From Streptomyces sp. CB02959 (GTDB lineage Bacteria > Actinomycetota > Actinomycetes > Streptomycetales > Streptomycetaceae), in NCBI RefSeq assembly GCF_002803155.1, contig NZ_NNBP01000045.1:1-58725 (forward strand): a stretch of DNA of 58,725 bases. The letters are read 5' to 3'. Within the stretch, counting starts at the first letter, position 1; each line of letters begins with the position of its first letter. Below the pieces are notes generated by a model, which saw nothing but the letters and a program-made list of their open reading frames with translations, searched no databases and was not told the DNA's origin. This document shows positions 8,671 to 16,864 of this stretch, one piece after another. The position numbers and the translations under genes were made by a program.

Positions 8671-9216
8671 ATGCGCGCACACGCCGATGACCGCGGCCCC
8701 AACCAGCCCGTCTACGGCGTCCCTTCCCCGGCCCTGCTGGCCCGCGCCCACCAGGGCTACGCCCGCTTCCTCAGCGCTCCCGGCGGCTGCCCTGACGCGG
8801 CCAGCAAAGAGACCTCCATGCCCAGCACCCACACGCTCCTGCACGATCCCAAGGGCCGTATCGAGGCGGAACTTCCTCTCGACCGCGGCCCCCACGAGGG
8901 CCTGGTCGAGGCCGTTCTCGCGTGGAACGGCGACGTAAGCCCGCAGGCGACGGACTGCGAGCAGATCGCGCTGCAGCTGACCGGTGCCGCCCGCGCGGTG
9001 GCCGACGACGTCCGCCGCGCCGCTGCCCTGCTGCCCGCCGAGCACCCGGCCCGCGCCCTCGCCGAGTACGTCCTGGAGGAGGCCGACCGACGGTTGGCCG
9101 CGGGGTTGGAGGGCACCTTGGGCTGTGCCCAGGGCCGCGCTCGCCTGGTTCGCGAGCTGTATGGGCGCCTGGACCGCCTTGCCGGTCTCACGCCGCACAC
9201 TGCCACCGCTCCGTGA
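8671..9216 (+). CDS. DUF6415 family protein
   Basis: The 181-residue reading starts at ATG 8671 after GAGAGG. An in-frame ATG at 8818 with its own plausible context would give a 132-residue protein that contains all of the recognisable domain. That domain includes AVLAWNGDVSPQATDCEQIA, ALQLTGAARAVADDVRRAAA and the C-terminal ARLVRELYGRLDRLAGLTP. The family is common beside XRE-DUF5753 genes in Streptomyces; its function is unknown. A truncated copy of its 3' third lies at 164-289. Confidence 0.75.
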   Translation: MRAHADDRGPNQPVYGVPSPALLARAHQGYARFLSAPGGCPDAASKETSMPSTHTLLHDPKGRIEAELPLDRGPHEGLVEAVLAWNGDVSPQATDCEQIALQLTGAARAVADDVRRAAALLPAEHPARALAEYVLEEADRRLAAGLEGTLGCAQGRARLVRELYGRLDRLAGLTPHTATAP

Positions 9217-9253
9217 ACTCCCGCGTGCCCCAAAGCCCTCTCCCGCCGGGCGG

Positions 9254-9394
9254 TTAGTGGCGGGTGCGCCAGGCGACGAACAGGCCGCCAACGGTCGTGG
9301 CAACCGCAGAGAGCCCTCCTGGGCCGAGGACAAGGTCGAGCACACCCGCTGCGATCAAAAGCGTGACCAGTGCGACCAGCTCAAGACGGGCCAC
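9254..9394 (-). CDS. Possible 46-residue membrane peptide
   Basis: On the minus strand GTG 9394 begins a frame ending at TAA 9254. It reads ARLELVALVTLLIAAGVLDL, then GPGGLSAVATTVGGLFVAWR and a basic end (TRH): two short hydrophobic stretches around a Gly-Pro-Gly-Gly turn. It looks like a real small membrane protein, but the ribosome binding site is weak and the frame is open further upstream. Confidence 0.45.
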   Translation of the reverse strand: MARLELVALVTLLIAAGVLDLVLGPGGLSAVATTVGGLFVAWRTRH

Positions 9395-9742
9395 CTGAGG
9401 GGGCCGGACGGGGGGGTGGTCATGGAGGTCTCCCTGCGGTTCGTGCGGCCGGCGTTCAGCCGCGGTCGGATCTGAATCCAGGCTCGTCCCGCAAGGAACG
9501 TGTCCGAGCAGAGTCAGATGCTCCTCGGTCGGATTCTGTGGGACTCCGCAGCGAATCCGCTGTTTGCGGCATACTTCTGACGATTTCTGACGACCGTGGG
9601 GGGACGCATGACGGGGGTGGCGCTGCCGAGGGAGGACGTCCTGCCACCGGGACGTCCTGCACAGCCCGTCAGTCGAGCTCTTCTGCGGCTGACCGACGTC
9701 GGCGCCGGGCCTGCTGTCGGCAGGCTCGGCGTCGCCCGGCGT

Positions 9743-10210
9743 CTAGGGAGTGTCGATGCGGACGACTCCGATGGACTCCGGTTCTGGCCCCAGCCCTTCG
9801 AGATCGTCGTCAGCGTCCTCGAAGCGTCGCACGGCCTCGGCGGCCTCGTGGTCGCTGGATTCGATGCAGAATTCGTTACCCTCCGGGTCAGCCAGCACCA
9901 CCACCGCCAGCCCGCAACTCCGGTTCGTCCAACGCTTCTCGATGACTTTCGCGCCCAGGGCAGTGAGCCGGGCGACCTCAACTTCCAGTGCTCCGTCAAC
10001 GGGGTTCAGCCACAGTCGCGTCCTGCTCCGCGGCCGCGCTGGGGCTCGTTCCTCCACCAGGTAGAGCCGCATCTCCTGGTCGCCGCGCGGAACGATGTTC
10101 ACCCCGTCCATTCCAGGCCCGATGGGGGCGCCCAGGACGGCACTCCAGAATTCACCCAGCTTGAGCGGATCTGTGCACTCAAGCTCGACCACACGCATCG
10201 TCAGACCCAT
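9743..10210 (-). CDS. VOC-superfamily (glyoxalase-like) protein
   Basis: The 155-residue protein starts at ATG 10210 (MGLTMRVVELECTDPLKLGE); the ATG four codons later is the alternative. The fold shows in two beta-alpha-beta-beta-beta units: FWSAVLGAPIG with MRLYLVEE, then RLTALGAKVIEKRW with VVVLADPEGNEFCIE. The D-P-E-G-N-E-F-C segment is the typical VOC end motif with a metal-type Glu. A C-terminal acidic extension follows. Members include glyoxalases, dioxygenases and antibiotic-binding proteins; nothing here picks one. Confidence 0.85.
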   Translation of the reverse strand: MGLTMRVVELECTDPLKLGEFWSAVLGAPIGPGMDGVNIVPRGDQEMRLYLVEERAPARPRSRTRLWLNPVDGALEVEVARLTALGAKVIEKRWTNRSCGLAVVVLADPEGNEFCIESSDHEAAEAVRRFEDADDDLEGLGPEPESIGVVRIDTP

Positions 10211-10287
10211 CTGCCGAATGTACGCCCGAACCCGCCCGCCCTGCTGGGAACACCAGCTCCCGGCCACCTGGACGCCCGGCCCGTGTC

Positions 10288-10368
10288 CACCGCGGTCAAC
10301 AACGTGCGCAACAATGGCCCCACCTCCTGGACACGATCACCGACGCTCCCGACCGCACCGGCGCCTGA
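10288..10368 (+). repeat. Degenerate duplicated gene end, copy 1
   Basis: Reads HRGQQRAQQWPHLLDTITDA and a stop at 10366-10368. A second copy at 10515-10576 reads HRGQQR, then HFLDEIADGHTDA and a stop after one base is allowed for. Both look like the end of the same unidentified protein, perhaps a recombinase or transposase. No upstream coding part is recognisable for either. Confidence 0.4.
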
Positions 10369-10514
10369 GCCGGAGCTCGTGTCGGTGGGCTGCCGGGGCG
10401 GATGTCTGCCGTGCATCGGGCGTACTGGTGGCCGCAGCCGGCGTGCCCAATAGGCGGTCGCGCGCTGCGGACGGGCACCTGAAACCGGCTGCCGGCCCCG
10501 ACCGCCGCCCATCG

Positions 10515-10576
10515 CACCGCGGTCAACAGCGGCCCACTTTTTGGATGAGATCGCCGACGGCCACACCGACGCCTGA
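10515..10576 (+). repeat. Degenerate duplicated gene end, copy 2
   Basis: Partner of the repeat at 10288-10368. The two share CACCGCGGTCAACA at the start and a similar coding end, about 220 bases apart. The DNA between them (10369-10514) shows no gene. Confidence 0.4.
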
Positions 10577-10597
10577 TCGGATCCTGGGGCACAGCAG

Positions 10598-11358
10598 TCA
10601 GGGCTTGGCGTGCGCGGCCCGTACGCTCGCCTCCAGTGCCGCCATCAGATCCACCGGCGCCGGGGTCTCCGGCGGCTGCACCAGCTCTCTCTGGTCCGCC
10701 TTCGCCGCCACGAGCTGCTCCAGGGCGTGTGCGTACTCGTCGTGCAGCTCGCGCCCTTCGACGCCGGTCAGCTCCCTGATCAAGGCCTCGGCGAGTTCGA
10801 GCTCCCGATCGGTGACCGGCGCGGCCGGGGCTAGGTCGCCAGGCTCACGCAGCTCGTCCTGCCACAGCAGCGTCTGGACGATCAGCACTCCGTTGCGGGG
10901 CCTGAGCACGGCAAGCCTTTCGCGACTCCTGATGGCGATTTTGGCGATACCCACATATCCGGTGCGGGCGAGCGCCTCGACGAGTAGGGCGTAGGGCCTG
11001 TCGGCGCCCGCCCGTCGGGGCCGGCGAAGTAGGGCCGGCCGTAGCTGATCGGATCGATCTCCTGCCCAGGGACGAAGCCGAGGACCTCGACGACGCGCTT
11101 GGTCGGCAGCGGGAGGTGGGCCAGGTCGTCCTGGGTGAGCGGAACCATGCGACCATCCGGCATCGCATACCCCCGCCCCACCTCCCCGGCCGGGATCTCT
11201 CGCCCCTCGGCGCGGCAGAACCTCCGGTGCTCAACCCGGCTGGCATCCGCGGTGTGGATCTCGTGCAGGCGCACGGCGTGCTCTTCGGTAGCCGCGAACA
11301 GCCGGATCGGCAGCGCGACCATCCCGAACTGGATCAGCCCGGCCCACGTCGCTCTCAC
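10598..11358 (-). pseudogene. ku: Ku-type DNA end-binding protein, frameshifted
   Basis: GTG 11358 begins RATWAGLIQFGMVALPIRLF, the Ku N terminus, and continues through GYAMPDGRMVPLTQDDLAHL and VEVLGFVPGQEIDPISYGRP. Near 11000 the frame shifts, then resumes with YALLVEALARTGYVGIAKIA, RNGVLIVQTLLWQDELREP and a normal C terminus ending at TGA 10598. The pieces add up to a nearly full-length bacterial Ku (about 250 residues), which with LigD does non-homologous end joining. No ligD is nearby. The single frameshift could be a real mutation or a sequence error. Confidence 0.85.
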
Positions 11359-11641
11359 TCCTCCAGCCTCGACCGCTCCAGGACACGCCGCACCTCCACG
11401 GGCCGCTGAGCCGAACGGGGGAGATGTGGCGCGGACGAGCGCGACATCGTGGAGCGCCTGATGACCGCTGAGTTTCATGATCTGACAGGAGCGCCCCGCC
11501 GTGGCCGAGGACCCCATCGCACAGAACGAGGTCGCTGCTCATACCCGCCGCGTCGAGCAGGGGCAGGAGACGGCAGCCCGTGAATTCGGGATCGTCAAGT
11601 CCGACCTGACCGCCGTGCGGCTCTATAGGAGGGTGGTCGCC

Positions 11642-11923
11642 ATGTCCGACCCCGACATCCCAGACTTCTCCGCGCTGGCCGGCGAGGGCGGCCAGGAGCA
11701 GTTGGCGCTGGATGCCATCCGAGCCGTGGTGGGCTGGTACACCACCCAAATCGTCGCCGAGCACCGGGCTGCGGTGCCTGACCAGGAGCGGATGGAGGAG
11801 CTGAAGGCCGCCCGGCAGGCAGCCCTGGCCGACCAGGCGCAGCTGGCGACCGCCGATGAAGAGGAGGCCGCCCGCGTCGCGGCCGCCTACGCGGCCCGGC
11901 TCAAGAAACTCACCAAGCCGTAG
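11642..11923 (+). CDS. Small acidic/alpha-helical protein convergent with the zeta-like gene
   Basis: ATG 11642 has AGGAGG about 9 bases upstream and gives 93 residues. The first 30 are acidic (SDPDIPDFSALAGEG). The rest is a long Ala/Glu-rich helix with DQERMEELKAARQAALADQA and a basic end. A longer in-frame start at 11501 is weaker. Its 3' end overlaps the 3' end of the zeta-like gene by 37 bases in convergent orientation. Because of its place it could be a partner of that protein, but classic epsilon antitoxins are encoded in the same direction; this is speculation. Confidence 0.65.
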   Translation: MSDPDIPDFSALAGEGGQEQLALDAIRAVVGWYTTQIVAEHRAAVPDQERMEELKAARQAALADQAQLATADEEEAARVAAAYAARLKKLTKP

Positions 11924-13713
11924 TCCCAGCCTCGGCGGGGAACCGGCAGCGGCCACAGTGGCGGGTGCGGCCGGTCGATCCGGGCCGGCTGCAGCCCGGC
12001 GGGCATCAGCGGCCGGGCAAGCGCGACGATCTCGTTCAGCTCGCGACGGTGCTGCGGCAGTGCCTTGCGCAGCGCGGTGTACAGCGCGATGAACTGGGCG
12101 GCTTCCTGCTCGGTGTACGGGCGGTGCCGCTCCGCCTGGAGCGCCCACACCGCTCGCCGGGCGTTGCCTTGTTCTTGGCGCAGCAGGGCTTGGCCGTCCC
12201 GACGGATCACGGTCACTGCCGCGAACGCGGGGTGGGAGGCGGCGCGCTCGACGACGTCCGGGAGGGCGTCGAAGCACGAGCTGTGGCCGCTCTTGGTGGT
12301 GAACCGGGCCGGGATGCCCAGTTGCAGGGCGCGGGCGTAGCGCAGTGCGGTCGCCAGACGGCTGTCGGCCTCCCTGACGGCCAGGGCGACGAGCTCGACG
12401 GGGTAGCCGTCCGCCGCGAACGGCAGCGCGCTGGTCAGGAGTTCCTGCGCGCTGCCCGGGGCGGCCTCGATGAGCACATCGCCGCGCCGGGCCCGTACGG
12501 TGGCCTCGGCCTTGGTGAACCAGGCGCGGTAGTCGGCGCGGATCGCCGCCCCCGCGCCCCGGGGATCGTTCCTGAGCAGGTGCAGGTAGTCGGGGTGTGC
12601 GGCTTTGAAGTCGTCGCCCACCAGCCTCGTGGTTCCCGGTCGCATCGCCCGGAGCACCACGTTCGCGGCCGTGGTCTTGCTCGCCCCGGGCTGCCCGACC
12701 ACGTACACCGCGCGCGGATCCGTCCGGCGCACGATGCCGCCGAGGAGCGACGGCGCGATCAGCTCCTCGAAAATCCACCCATGCTCGGCCTGCGACAGCC
12801 GGTGGTAGTCGACTCCGGGCGCCGCGCGCCGGGGCTGGGCGATGCGGCGGACCGGCTCGGCGAGCGCGGCGGCGCGCTCGGTATCCCGCTGCACGGCCAG
12901 GCGCCGGTCCTCGCAGTCGCTTTCGCGGTGAAGCCGCCGGTCGGTGCAGGCCAGAGTTCGGCGAAAGACGGCTGTCTCCTGGGCACTCCACCACCGCAGC
13001 CGCTCCACCTGCACCGCCCGGTCGGCGGCCGTGCGCCGCCGCCACACCCCACCGGTGAGCTCGTTGTCGTAGAGGACGGTGCCGTCCCGGCGTACGACGG
13101 TGACGCGGTCGGCCAGCTGCTCGGCCTCGATGACCGCCAACGTCCGCAGCATCTCCTTCGCGCAGGTGTCGTGGTTGTCCCACGACACATAGCGGGGCTC
13201 CCTCAGGAAGCGGTCGGTGATCCCGAGCTGGCTCCATGCCTCAGCGGTCGCCACCGCCACCATCTCGAGTCGGCAGCCGGCCGCGCGGTACGCAGTCGCC
13301 GACGCGCGGAACTCGTCGGCATCGGCGAGGGCGGACTCCACCACCGCGTCATACCCACAGGCCCGGACCTGCTCTTCAACGGCCGCCTGCCAACGGCGGG
13401 TATCGGGGCGGACCTCGACTCCCGCGGTGCGGACGTCGGCGGCCAACAGCTCCGGGTATCGCCGGTGCGCGGCTTTGTACAGGTCCCTGCAGACGCGCGC
13501 TGCGCCGCCGCGGCGGTTCAGCGCCGCCTCGATGAGGTCGGCGATATCGGTCTTTCCGGCGCCCGGCTGGCCACCCACGATCACCACGACCGGGCGCTGC
13601 TGGGGCACCGCGCCGCGTACGGCGTCGGGGAGCACGTGATTGGCCAGGACCGAGTGGTGCCAGTCGTCGGCCGGATCCGGCATCGGCGGTGCGGGATGGG
13701 ACGGCGAACGCAC
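11887..13713 (-). CDS. Two-domain zeta-toxin-like kinase
   Basis: The 608-residue protein carries two zeta-type P-loop domains in tandem. Domain 1 has Walker A GGQPGAGKT (47-55) and the zeta-style CRDLYKAAHRRYPELL (75-90). Domain 2 has Walker A VGQPGASKT (339-347), then GDDFKAAHPDYLHLL (366-380) and VLIEAAPGS (413-421). Zeta/PezT toxins phosphorylate UDP-N-acetylglucosamine and block wall synthesis; the acidic residue of the D-x-F/L-K motif is present in both domains. The start is GTG 13713 after GGAGGA. It lies 66 bases downstream of a Fic gene in the same direction. No epsilon-like antitoxin is encoded upstream. Substrate unknown. Confidence 0.85.
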   Translation of the reverse strand: MRSPSHPAPPMPDPADDWHHSVLANHVLPDAVRGAVPQQRPVVVIVGGQPGAGKTDIADLIEAALNRRGGAARVCRDLYKAAHRRYPELLAADVRTAGVEVRPDTRRWQAAVEEQVRACGYDAVVESALADADEFRASATAYRAAGCRLEMVAVATAEAWSQLGITDRFLREPRYVSWDNHDTCAKEMLRTLAVIEAEQLADRVTVVRRDGTVLYDNELTGGVWRRRTAADRAVQVERLRWWSAQETAVFRRTLACTDRRLHRESDCEDRRLAVQRDTERAAALAEPVRRIAQPRRAAPGVDYHRLSQAEHGWIFEELIAPSLLGGIVRRTDPRAVYVVGQPGASKTTAANVVLRAMRPGTTRLVGDDFKAAHPDYLHLLRNDPRGAGAAIRADYRAWFTKAEATVRARRGDVLIEAAPGSAQELLTSALPFAADGYPVELVALAVREADSRLATALRYARALQLGIPARFTTKSGHSSCFDALPDVVERAASHPAFAAVTVIRRDGQALLRQEQGNARRAVWALQAERHRPYTEQEAAQFIALYTALRKALPQHRRELNEIVALARPLMPAGLQPARIDRPHPPLWPLPVPRRGWDYGLVSFLSRAA

Positions 13714-13779
13714 TGTTCCTCCACGAACAGGTCATGTGCAGCGCGGAATGGGGGAGCGGGCCGCACGTCAGAGGGGCGG

Positions 13780-14922
13780 TTAGGGGTTGTAGGGGTCGGT
13801 GATGGTGTGCGTGCGCCGCGCGATGGCCAGGACGTTCTGAGGGAAGCGAGGGCCGGCGATGTAGTGGCGGCCCTTGGTCTGCCCCACGGCAGTCAGCAAC
13901 TCGCCCTTCGTCAGTGCCTGTAGGTCCCGCGTGGCCTGCTGGGTGTTGAGGGCCTCGGCCCTTTCGTAGCGCGAGCGACGTACCCGGCCCACCATCGCCA
14001 CCTCATGCAGCGCGGTGATCTGCCGCTCAGTGATCCCGAGGCCGTCGGCGGCCTCCATCAGCTGCATCCAGCACTCGTTGGAGCGGTCGACACGGCGCTG
14101 CACCCGCTGGGTCTGCTGGTGGTAGGCGAGCAGATTGAACCGGATCCACGGCCCGGTGTCACGCTCGGGCGAGTAGACGGGGCCACCGACCTCGCGCAGC
14201 ACCTTGTAGTACTCCCAGGTGTTGCCCGGCATGCCCAGCCACTCCTCGATAGAGGAGAACTCCGGCGCCAGCACACCCCCACGGGCGATCACCAGCGTCT
14301 GCAGGGAGCGGGACATCCGGCCGTTCCCGTCCGACCAGGGGTGGATCTTCACCAAGTTCAGGTGCGCCATCGCCGCCCGCACCAGTACGTGAGCATCGAG
14401 GTCCCCGCCGTTGAGCCAGTCCACCAGCTCCCCGGTCAGCTCCGGCAACAGTTCGACGTCCGGGCCCTCGTAGTCGGTGGCCAGCTCGTCCCCGGGGGCG
14501 GTGATGCGGATCGCGGTGCGCCGCCACTGGCCGGCCTTGCGCAGCGGATGGTGGTGGCCCTGCAGCATCCAGTGCAGCGCGTTGAGCAGTTCCTTGCTGT
14601 AGCGGAAGTCGCTCGCATCGCGCAGGGACTGGATGTAGGTCATGGCCTGCTGGTAGGCCAGCGTCTCGGCCTTGTTCTCCTCGCTGGCGTCCACCGCGTC
14701 GCGTTCGCCGTCCATCAGATCCGCGACGTCCTTGGCGTCGACCCGGTAGCCCTCGATGGTGTTGGACGCGGCGATCGCACTGGCCGTCAGCGCCTTGCGC
14801 AGGTCCTGCGTCCACTTCCTCGGCACCTGCTGCACCGCATGGCGCAGCTCATCGCGCAGGGAATCGATCTGATCCAGGACCCGACGGTCGGCGGCCTCGA
14901 GGCGAGGCGTCTGATACAGCAT
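13780..14922 (-). CDS. Fic-domain protein, probable AMP-transferase
   Basis: The 380-residue protein has an N-terminal helical region with the inhibitory motif SNTIEG (residues 53-58, S-x-x-x-E-G), the class II arrangement in which the Glu blocks ATP binding. The Fic core has HPWSDGNGRMSR (194-205), a full HxFx(D/E)GNGRxxR-type motif with Trp in place of Phe. A C-terminal winged-helix-like part follows (ITERQITALHEVAMVGRVRR, then QATRDLQALTKGELL). The start is taken as ATG 14922; ATG 14949 is possible. It is the first gene of a probable operon with the two-domain zeta-like protein. Self-inhibited Fic proteins modify target proteins with AMP; the target here is unknown. Confidence 0.9.
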   Translation of the reverse strand: MLYQTPRLEAADRRVLDQIDSLRDELRHAVQQVPRKWTQDLRKALTASAIAASNTIEGYRVDAKDVADLMDGERDAVDASEENKAETLAYQQAMTYIQSLRDASDFRYSKELLNALHWMLQGHHHPLRKAGQWRRTAIRITAPGDELATDYEGPDVELLPELTGELVDWLNGGDLDAHVLVRAAMAHLNLVKIHPWSDGNGRMSRSLQTLVIARGGVLAPEFSSIEEWLGMPGNTWEYYKVLREVGGPVYSPERDTGPWIRFNLLAYHQQTQRVQRRVDRSNECWMQLMEAADGLGITERQITALHEVAMVGRVRRSRYERAEALNTQQATRDLQALTKGELLTAVGQTKGRHYIAGPRFPQNVLAIARRTHTITDPYNP

Positions 14923-14927
14923 GAGTG

Positions 14928-14950
14928 AATGATACTTGACTCCTATCATT
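14928..14950. promoter_or_regulatory. Palindrome at the Fic gene start
   Basis: AATGATA and TATCATT form perfect 7-base inverted arms around a 9-base spacer, 6 bases upstream of ATG 14922. The AT-rich arms stand out against the GC-rich background and are well placed to act as an operator for the Fic-zeta operon, perhaps bound by the Fic protein's own C-terminal winged helix. If translation starts at 14949 the palindrome overlaps the start codon. Confidence 0.5.
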
Positions 14951-15097
14951 ACCTCAATTGAAGATCCTCCGGGCGGCCTGCCATGCGGCTTCGGCACCAC
15001 CGAGCAGTAGCTGACCGGGTCAGTCCTGGACCGGGCGGTCACCCAGCTCGCTGGCGTACCGCTGGTCCGCGGACACCTCGACTACGGCCTGCCCAAC

Positions 15098-15871
15098 GTG
15101 CTCTTGGCCGGCGCCATCGACTGGCAGCATCACGACCTCGTGCCGTTGGGCTACGGCGTCGCGCTGGCCCTGGAGATCGTCCCGTTCAAGGACGGCACGA
15201 GAGGCGCCGGGGCCAGCGCAGAGCCTCGGCGCCGGTACCTGGAAGCGGTGGATGAGGTAGCTCGTACCGCCACCGGACAGCCCCTCAGTCAGCAACTGGT
15301 TCCTACCTCCTGGTCAAAAAGGCTGGTCGGGCGACGAGCGGTATTCGGCACCTTCCTGATCTGCGAGGACTGCTATCTCAAGGGCAGCCCTGACCCGGTC
15401 ACTGGCCGGACGTGTTCGCAGGTGACTCGGCAGACGTCCAGGGCCTGGTGGATCGACCTGGTCGGCCGAGGAGCAGTCCTTGCCCCTGAGCCGTGCCTCG
15501 CCTGCGGGCTGGTGGTGGTGCGCCGGGCGGAGAAGTTGCTGCGGGGGGTGACGTGTTCACGGGCGTGCCGGACATCCCTCACGCGCAGGCGTAACGATGG
15601 GCGGGGGTCGGGCAGGCCGTGCGGCAGCTGCGGCCGGCCCGTGACGGCTGGGCGTGCGGATTCTGCATACTGCGACGCAGTGTGCCGTCAGCGGGCATAC
15701 CGCCGCCGCGTCGCCGACCGCGCGACGGAAGCCGGCACCGACCGCGCGACGGACCGGTCGCGGAATGCTGACGGCGTTGACGCCCTTCGTCGTCCGGCTC
15801 GACCGGGGGCTTTCTCAGGCGCTCTACAAGGCGCTGTACCGCCTGTACGCCGCGCACGTGCGTGGCCATGA
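15098..15871 (+). CDS. Protein with zinc-finger clusters, possibly a remnant
   Basis: The 257-residue frame has no good start; the coding look begins near 15010 (LAGVPLVRGHLDYGLPNVL), upstream of GTG 15098. The middle holds Cys clusters: C-x2-C near ICEDCYLKG, CLACG followed by CSRAC, and CGSCG followed by CDAVCRQRAYRRR. The last two resemble the short zinc fingers that end many actinomycete mobile-element proteins. The last 50 residues are low-complexity and probably out of the natural frame. I cannot name a family. Confidence 0.4.
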   Translation: MLLAGAIDWQHHDLVPLGYGVALALEIVPFKDGTRGAGASAEPRRRYLEAVDEVARTATGQPLSQQLVPTSWSKRLVGRRAVFGTFLICEDCYLKGSPDPVTGRTCSQVTRQTSRAWWIDLVGRGAVLAPEPCLACGLVVVRRAEKLLRGVTCSRACRTSLTRRRNDGRGSGRPCGSCGRPVTAGRADSAYCDAVCRQRAYRRRVADRATEAGTDRATDRSRNADGVDALRRPARPGAFSGALQGAVPPVRRARAWP

Positions 15872-16505
15872 CCCGGCGGAGCCCCTCGCGAAGCTGGCGT
15901 CCATGAACGCTGAGCGCGTCAAGATCCCGGACACCGACGACGGCCGCCGACTCCGGGACGCCCTCCGCGTCTCGCAACTGGCCGCGCGCCCGGCCGTGGC
16001 TGGCGTCGTGGGCACGGATACCGCGGCTGTCGGCGTCGCGAGCGTGGGGAAGTGGCGGGGCCGGGCGCTCGGGGCTATGCAGCGGCTGCTCGCGCCGCCG
16101 GGCTCGGCGGCCGCCCCGTCGCCCCGCCTCCACCGCGCTGTTTTCAGCTTCGCTGCCGCGCCGCCGCGCCGCGAATTCGAGGCCGTCGCGTCCGTCGCGC
16201 GGCGTCTGGTCTTCGATGTCGACCTGGACGAGGTACGCCTCCGCGACCTGGCTGCCTTCCTGGGCTGCTGCTGGCCCGTGTGGTCCTCGACGTCGCTGCG
16301 GCGGATGCCGCGTTGGCCTTTCGCTGGCCGAGGGGTTGTGGGCGTGGCTGCGGATCGTGGAGGTGGACCCGCAGTTGCACGTCCGGTTGTTCGCAGCTGG
16401 CCGTGTTCCTGCCCGGGTGCCGGCACCCGGGCATCCATCCGCTGGCGCCAGCGTTCGCGTTCCCGTGGCGCAGCTCCTGGAGCGACAGTGGGCTCGCCCG
16501 GCTGA
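15765..16505 (+). pseudogene. Degenerate coding region of unknown family
   Basis: ATG 15765 begins a reading with LDRGLSQALYKALYRLYAAH, EPLAKLASMNAERVKIPDT and RRLVFDVDLDEVRLRDLAAF, which looks like genuine protein until about 16265. After that the plausible sequence moves to other frames (for example LAEGLWAWLRIVEVDPQLHV near 16325-16385). At least two frame changes are needed, so I treat it as decayed. Confidence 0.35.
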
Positions 16506-16864
16506 ACCGGACGGTGCGGCACCGCCTCTCCGGTCGGTTGCCTGGTTGCCTGGTTGCCTGGTTGCCGGCGGCCGGTCCGCGGCCGCGGACTGTTGTCGTT
16601 CGGGATCGACGGGCCTGGCTTCAGGTCTCCAGGACGAGCACGCCGGACACCGGCTGCTGACCGACCGGAGTGTGGCAGGGTGCCCCGGTTCGTGTGACTG
16701 CTGACGGCGCCAGCCGTTGCGCTGCTCTGAACCGGCTGGCGTTGACCGACCGTTGGGATCCGGCCCCTGGCTGCTGCCCGGCCGCTCGCCTCCCTTGGAT
16801 GAGCGTAGCGGCCCCGGAGCGGCGGGGTTGGGTCGCTGTGTGGTCAGGGCCTCTCACGTCATGC
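16506..16864. other. No confident gene; contains a short tandem repeat
   Basis: No frame looks like a conserved protein. The only clear structure is the 8-base tandem repeat at 16536-16566. The alcohol dehydrogenase-like frame on the minus strand ends at 16865. Confidence 0.4.
16536..16566. repeat. 8-base tandem repeat
   Basis: The unit GGTTGCCT occurs three times in full, followed by GGTTGCC. Because 8 is not a multiple of 3, a copy-number change would shift any reading frame through it. The surrounding sequence shows no convincing gene, so it may simply be slippage in non-coding DNA. Confidence 0.8.

Noticed and set aside
11231..13237. 668-codon minus-strand open frame overlapping the zeta-like gene
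   Set aside because: Arg/Pro/Gly-rich translation with no domain; the frame with two Walker A motifs and a proper ribosome binding site is the real one.
15008..16505. A functional replication or transfer gene set of an integrated plasmid
   Set aside because: Zinc-finger clusters are suggestive of a mobile element, but there is no FtsK-like, Rep or integrase sequence, and the frames are broken.
16536..16566. CRISPR-like repeat
   Set aside because: The 8-base units are contiguous with no spacers; it is a simple tandem repeat. No CRISPR array or cas gene was seen anywhere in the window.
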